Assembly: GCA_044352985.1 (NCBI GenBank) | Contig: JBILCU010000001.1 | Span: 62,001-126,000, forward strand | Reading direction: 5' to 3' | Source of the DNA: JADJDM01 sp044352985 | Lineage (GTDB): Bacteria; Bacteroidota; Bacteroidia; B-17B0; Aurantibacillaceae | DNA length: 64,000 bases | Part shown: piece by piece, positions 61,640 through 64,000 of the stretch | Position numbering within the stretch: position 1 is the stretch's first letter | How the letters are laid out: the number at the start of each line of letters is the position of its first letter | Notes under the pieces: generated by a model | What the model saw: the letters and a program-made list of their open reading frames with translations, nothing else | What the model was told of the DNA's origin: nothing | Databases searched by the model: none | Made by a program: the position numbers and the translations under genes

Positions 61640-64000
61640 TTGAAATTAGGCTGCTTCATAATTTGTTTTCTACTGATTTTTTTCAGCACTGCTAGCTTTG
61701 GGCAAAACAAAAATGAATCCACTGTTAATTTTATAGACAAACTTCTCAAAACTCCAATTGACGTTCAATACGGTTGGAGCGCCATCGACGATGATGGCAA
61801 GCCGTTTCGTGAATTATTAAATCTTTCAAATTGGAATATTGGCTTTTTACCTTCAAGAGTTGCTGTTTTAAAAAGTTTTCATCCACTACTAAAAGCAAAA
61901 TTAGATTTTGCTTTTAACAGCTATCAGCAAAGAACAACAATTGATAACGCAATAAAAATTACAAAAGGCAATTTCTTTACAACTGATTTAGGAGTTCAAG
62001 TCAATTATCACAAAATAATTGGGACACAAAAAATAGTGGATCCATACACAACTCTTGGAATTGGCTTTACTAAAAGAAGTGTTGCAAAATTTATAAATAC
62101 CGGAACATTAAATTTTACTTTAGGAACAAATATTTGGCCTATTGAATTTTTAGGAATTTACATCGAGAGTGCTGCAAAAATTGGTCTCGTAAATCCATTC
62201 ATCAAAAACGCTAGTAATTATTTTCAGCACAGCATTGGTGTAACTTATAGCTTAGGGGCAATCCCCATTAAAAAAAGCAAAAAAAATAAATTTTTTGCCA
62301 TTAATAAAAAAGATAATTCTTTAAAAATGGATGGATATGTTTTCCAAACTATGGATACTACTAGACCTGCGGCTTTTTTAAAAATTAAATTAATTGATAG
62401 CTTAGGAAAAACCATTTCAGAAACCAGAACCCAAGCAAATGGTTATTTTGTTTTTAAAACATTGCAATTATCAAAAACTTACACTATTGATATTGATGAA
62501 AATGATCCTGATTTTTCAAACAACAAACGTTTCTATCTCGCAAATCATAACAAAAAACTACTTAGGGTTAGTCAAACTAAAGAAAACAACAAATTTGTAT
62601 TTAAAAATCTCATTACAGACAATACTTCCATTTTAGAAGAAATTTATGTAGAAGACGAGCAAGAAATAGCGGGAAATTTATTTTTCGGCAAAAATCAATC
62701 GCCACTTGCTGAAATAAAAATTATTGCAAAAAATGAAAGCGGAAATATACTTGAAGAAACTTACACAGATAAAAATGGGAACTTCTCATTTATTCATATT
62801 CCTAAAAATACCAATGTTATTATAGAGCCTGCTCCCAATCAAAAAAACATTAGCCCTGAAACTGAAGTAGTATTAAAAAACATACAGGGGAAGACGATTA
62901 AAATAATTAAAGCAGATGCTAATGGAAGTTTTTATTTTAATCTGCTTCATAACGAAAGCACTACTGTAGATGAAATGCTGATAGCGGATTCAAATCCTTT
63001 ATTAGAATTTAAAGCTACAATTACAAATGATAAAAATGAAAATCTTGCCAATACTATTGTTTATTTAAAAGATGAAAACGGAAACATCATTGCCACCGGA
63101 AGAACTGACGGGCAAGGCAAAATAATTTTCAGAAATTTACCTCCGAATAAAAAATACCTATTGAGCTTTGATGAGAAAGATGCGGGATTAAATCGTTATA
63201 CTAAAATCATTATCAAATCAGAAAATGGAGCTGTTGTAAAAGAAGTATATAGAAACGAAAAAGGGTTTCAATATGAGGTTTTAAATAATGATAAATCGCT
63301 TTTGTCTGAAATTAAAGCTGAAGATGGAAGCATACCACTTTCTTTTATTGCAAGCATTCAGGATGAAAATTTAAAACTGATTCCAAACTTGCTTGTTATT
63401 GTTAAAGAAAAAAACGGCGAAGAATTATACCGTACTACTACTGATAATAACGGAAAATTAAAATTGAACCAATTAGTGAAAGATAAAAACTATGATTTAG
63501 AATTTGATCCAAACGACCCACGAATTAAATCCATCAAAAAAATCATCATCAAATCTGAAAACAATAAACTTACTAAAGAGCTCGTTCGTAAAGCAAATGG
63601 TTTTCATTTTAATGTGTTAACATCAGATAAAATAAATCTGAATGAATTAAGCACAGAGGAAGTTAATTTGAGTTCTATTAAAACATCAAAAAACTCAAAC
63701 TCCTTAGCTCCAAAAGATGAAAAAGTATCATCTCCTAAAGAACAAGAAACAGAGTACCACATTAATTTAAAAGCTTATGTTTTTGATGAAAACAATAACA
63801 TATTAAATCATTTAGCTGTTATTATTAAAAACAAAGAAGGTACAGTTTTAAAAATAGATACGACAAACATGTATGGCGCATTTTATGTGAAAGATTTACC
63901 ACCGCAACAGGATTTTGAAGTTGAGTTCGATGAAAAAGATTCGCGTTTAAATAAGGCAAACAAAATAAGTATAAAATCAACAAATGATACTACTTTAAAA
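61640..64000 (+). CDS. Large exported repeat protein (3' end missing): barrel-like region plus beta-sandwich repeats
   Basis: The frame is open for 787 codons from TTG 61640 to the window end. An in-frame TAG lies four to six bases upstream and no ATG occurs in the signal peptide, so TTG is the best start. Residues 1-22 are a signal peptide (FLLIFFSTASFGQ). Residues about 30-220 look like outer-membrane beta strands (WNIGFLPSRVAVLKSF, QVNYHKIIG). Five repeats of roughly 110 residues begin near 231, 343, 456, 568 and 708. Each has a prealbumin-like core (for example TDNNGKLKLNQL, KNYDLEFDPND, KKIIIKSE, GFHFNVL). The fifth is cut by the edge. An OmpA-type domain could follow but is not visible. 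Confidence 0.8.
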   Translation, partial: MKLGCFIICFLLIFFSTASFGQNKNESTVNFIDKLLKTPIDVQYGWSAIDDDGKPFRELLNLSNWNIGFLPSRVAVLKSFHPLLKAKLDFAFNSYQQRTTIDNAIKITKGNFFTTDLGVQVNYHKIIGTQKIVDPYTTLGIGFTKRSVAKFINTGTLNFTLGTNIWPIEFLGIYIESAAKIGLVNPFIKNASNYFQHSIGVTYSLGAIPIKKSKKNKFFAINKKDNSLKMDGYVFQTMDTTRPAAFLKIKLIDSLGKTISETRTQANGYFVFKTLQLSKTYTIDIDENDPDFSNNKRFYLANHNKKLLRVSQTKENNKFVFKNLITDNTSILEEIYVEDEQEIAGNLFFGKNQSPLAEIKIIAKNESGNILEETYTDKNGNFSFIHIPKNTNVIIEPAPNQKNISPETEVVLKNIQGKTIKIIKADANGSFYFNLLHNESTTVDEMLIADSNPLLEFKATITNDKNENLANTIVYLKDENGNIIATGRTDGQGKIIFRNLPPNKKYLLSFDEKDAGLNRYTKIIIKSENGAVVKEVYRNEKGFQYEVLNNDKSLLSEIKAEDGSIPLSFIASIQDENLKLIPNLLVIVKEKNGEELYRTTTDNNGKLKLNQLVKDKNYDLEFDPNDPRIKSIKKIIIKSENNKLTKELVRKANGFHFNVLTSDKINLNELSTEEVNLSSIKTSKNSNSLAPKDEKVSSPKEQETEYHINLKAYVFDENNNILNHLAVIIKNKEGTVLKIDTTNMYGAFYVKDLPPQQDFEVEFDEKDSRLNKANKISIKSTNDTTLK

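Overview
The window looks like a chromosome segment of a free-living, T9SS-positive member of the Bacteroidota (Flavobacteriia/Cytophagia-like rather than gut Bacteroidales). Supporting signs are AT-rich DNA, TAnnTTTG promoter boxes with almost no Shine-Dalgarno sequences, type IX secretion cargo of types A and B, PorV-type and PorE-type proteins, an S46 dipeptidyl-peptidase, bacillithiol synthesis (BshC), RpoN with a matching activator, and many Bacteroidota-specific families. I see no tRNA, rRNA, CRISPR array, prophage or complete insertion sequence. The first gene (1-2010) and the last gene (61640-64000) are cut by the window edges.

Layout. 1-7.0 kb, minus strand: a T9SS type A secreted protein, an IPExxxVDY-family protein, a pair of 85-bp REP-like repeats, a fused double-ABC peptide importer ATPase and an S46 peptidase. 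7.1-13.0 kb, plus strand: an orphan membrane protein, a SPOR-domain protein, a PorE-like TPR/propeller/OmpA protein and an ABC-F ATPase. 13.0-16.7 kb, minus strand: a tightly overlapped glycan operon (glycosyltransferase, flippase, methyltransferase). 17.0-22.2 kb, plus strand: amino-acid permease, SDR, two tandem FemAB-like proteins and a polysaccharide deacetylase. 22.2-24.5 kb, minus strand: a PAS histidine kinase and a receiver-CRP/FNR fusion with a candidate operator at their promoter. 24.6-27.7 kb: a small ABC ATPase, then rpoN-murI. 27.7-31.6 kb: a 13-PKD T9SS type B adhesin-like protein. 31.8-45.9 kb: mostly housekeeping genes (Nif3-like, Zn-ribbon coiled coil, cysQ, nadD, S41 protease, OmpA/TSP3 protein, cupin, bshC, NUDIX, pyrE, SDR, HIT, greA). 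46.0-55.4 kb, minus strand: a three-gene outer-membrane operon of TonB-dependent receptor, 1489-aa exported protein and PorV-like barrel. 55.6-58.7 kb: a sigma-54 activator, a four-helix-bundle (23S IVP-type) gene bracketed by inverted repeats, and miaB. 58.9-64 kb: topA and the start of a large repeat protein.

How they work together. Much of the window serves the cell surface: T9SS cargo, the PorV/PorE/OmpA/SPOR envelope proteins, surface glycan synthesis and extracellular or periplasmic peptide use. The least explained items are the TonB receptor/1489-aa/PorV trio, the IVP-type gene in its inverted-repeat frame, the kinase/CRP-fusion pair with a TGA-N6-TCA palindrome at its predicted start site, a beta-sandwich module shared by two distant genes, and a recurrent promoter layout that places the -7 box only 4-5 nt before the start codon.
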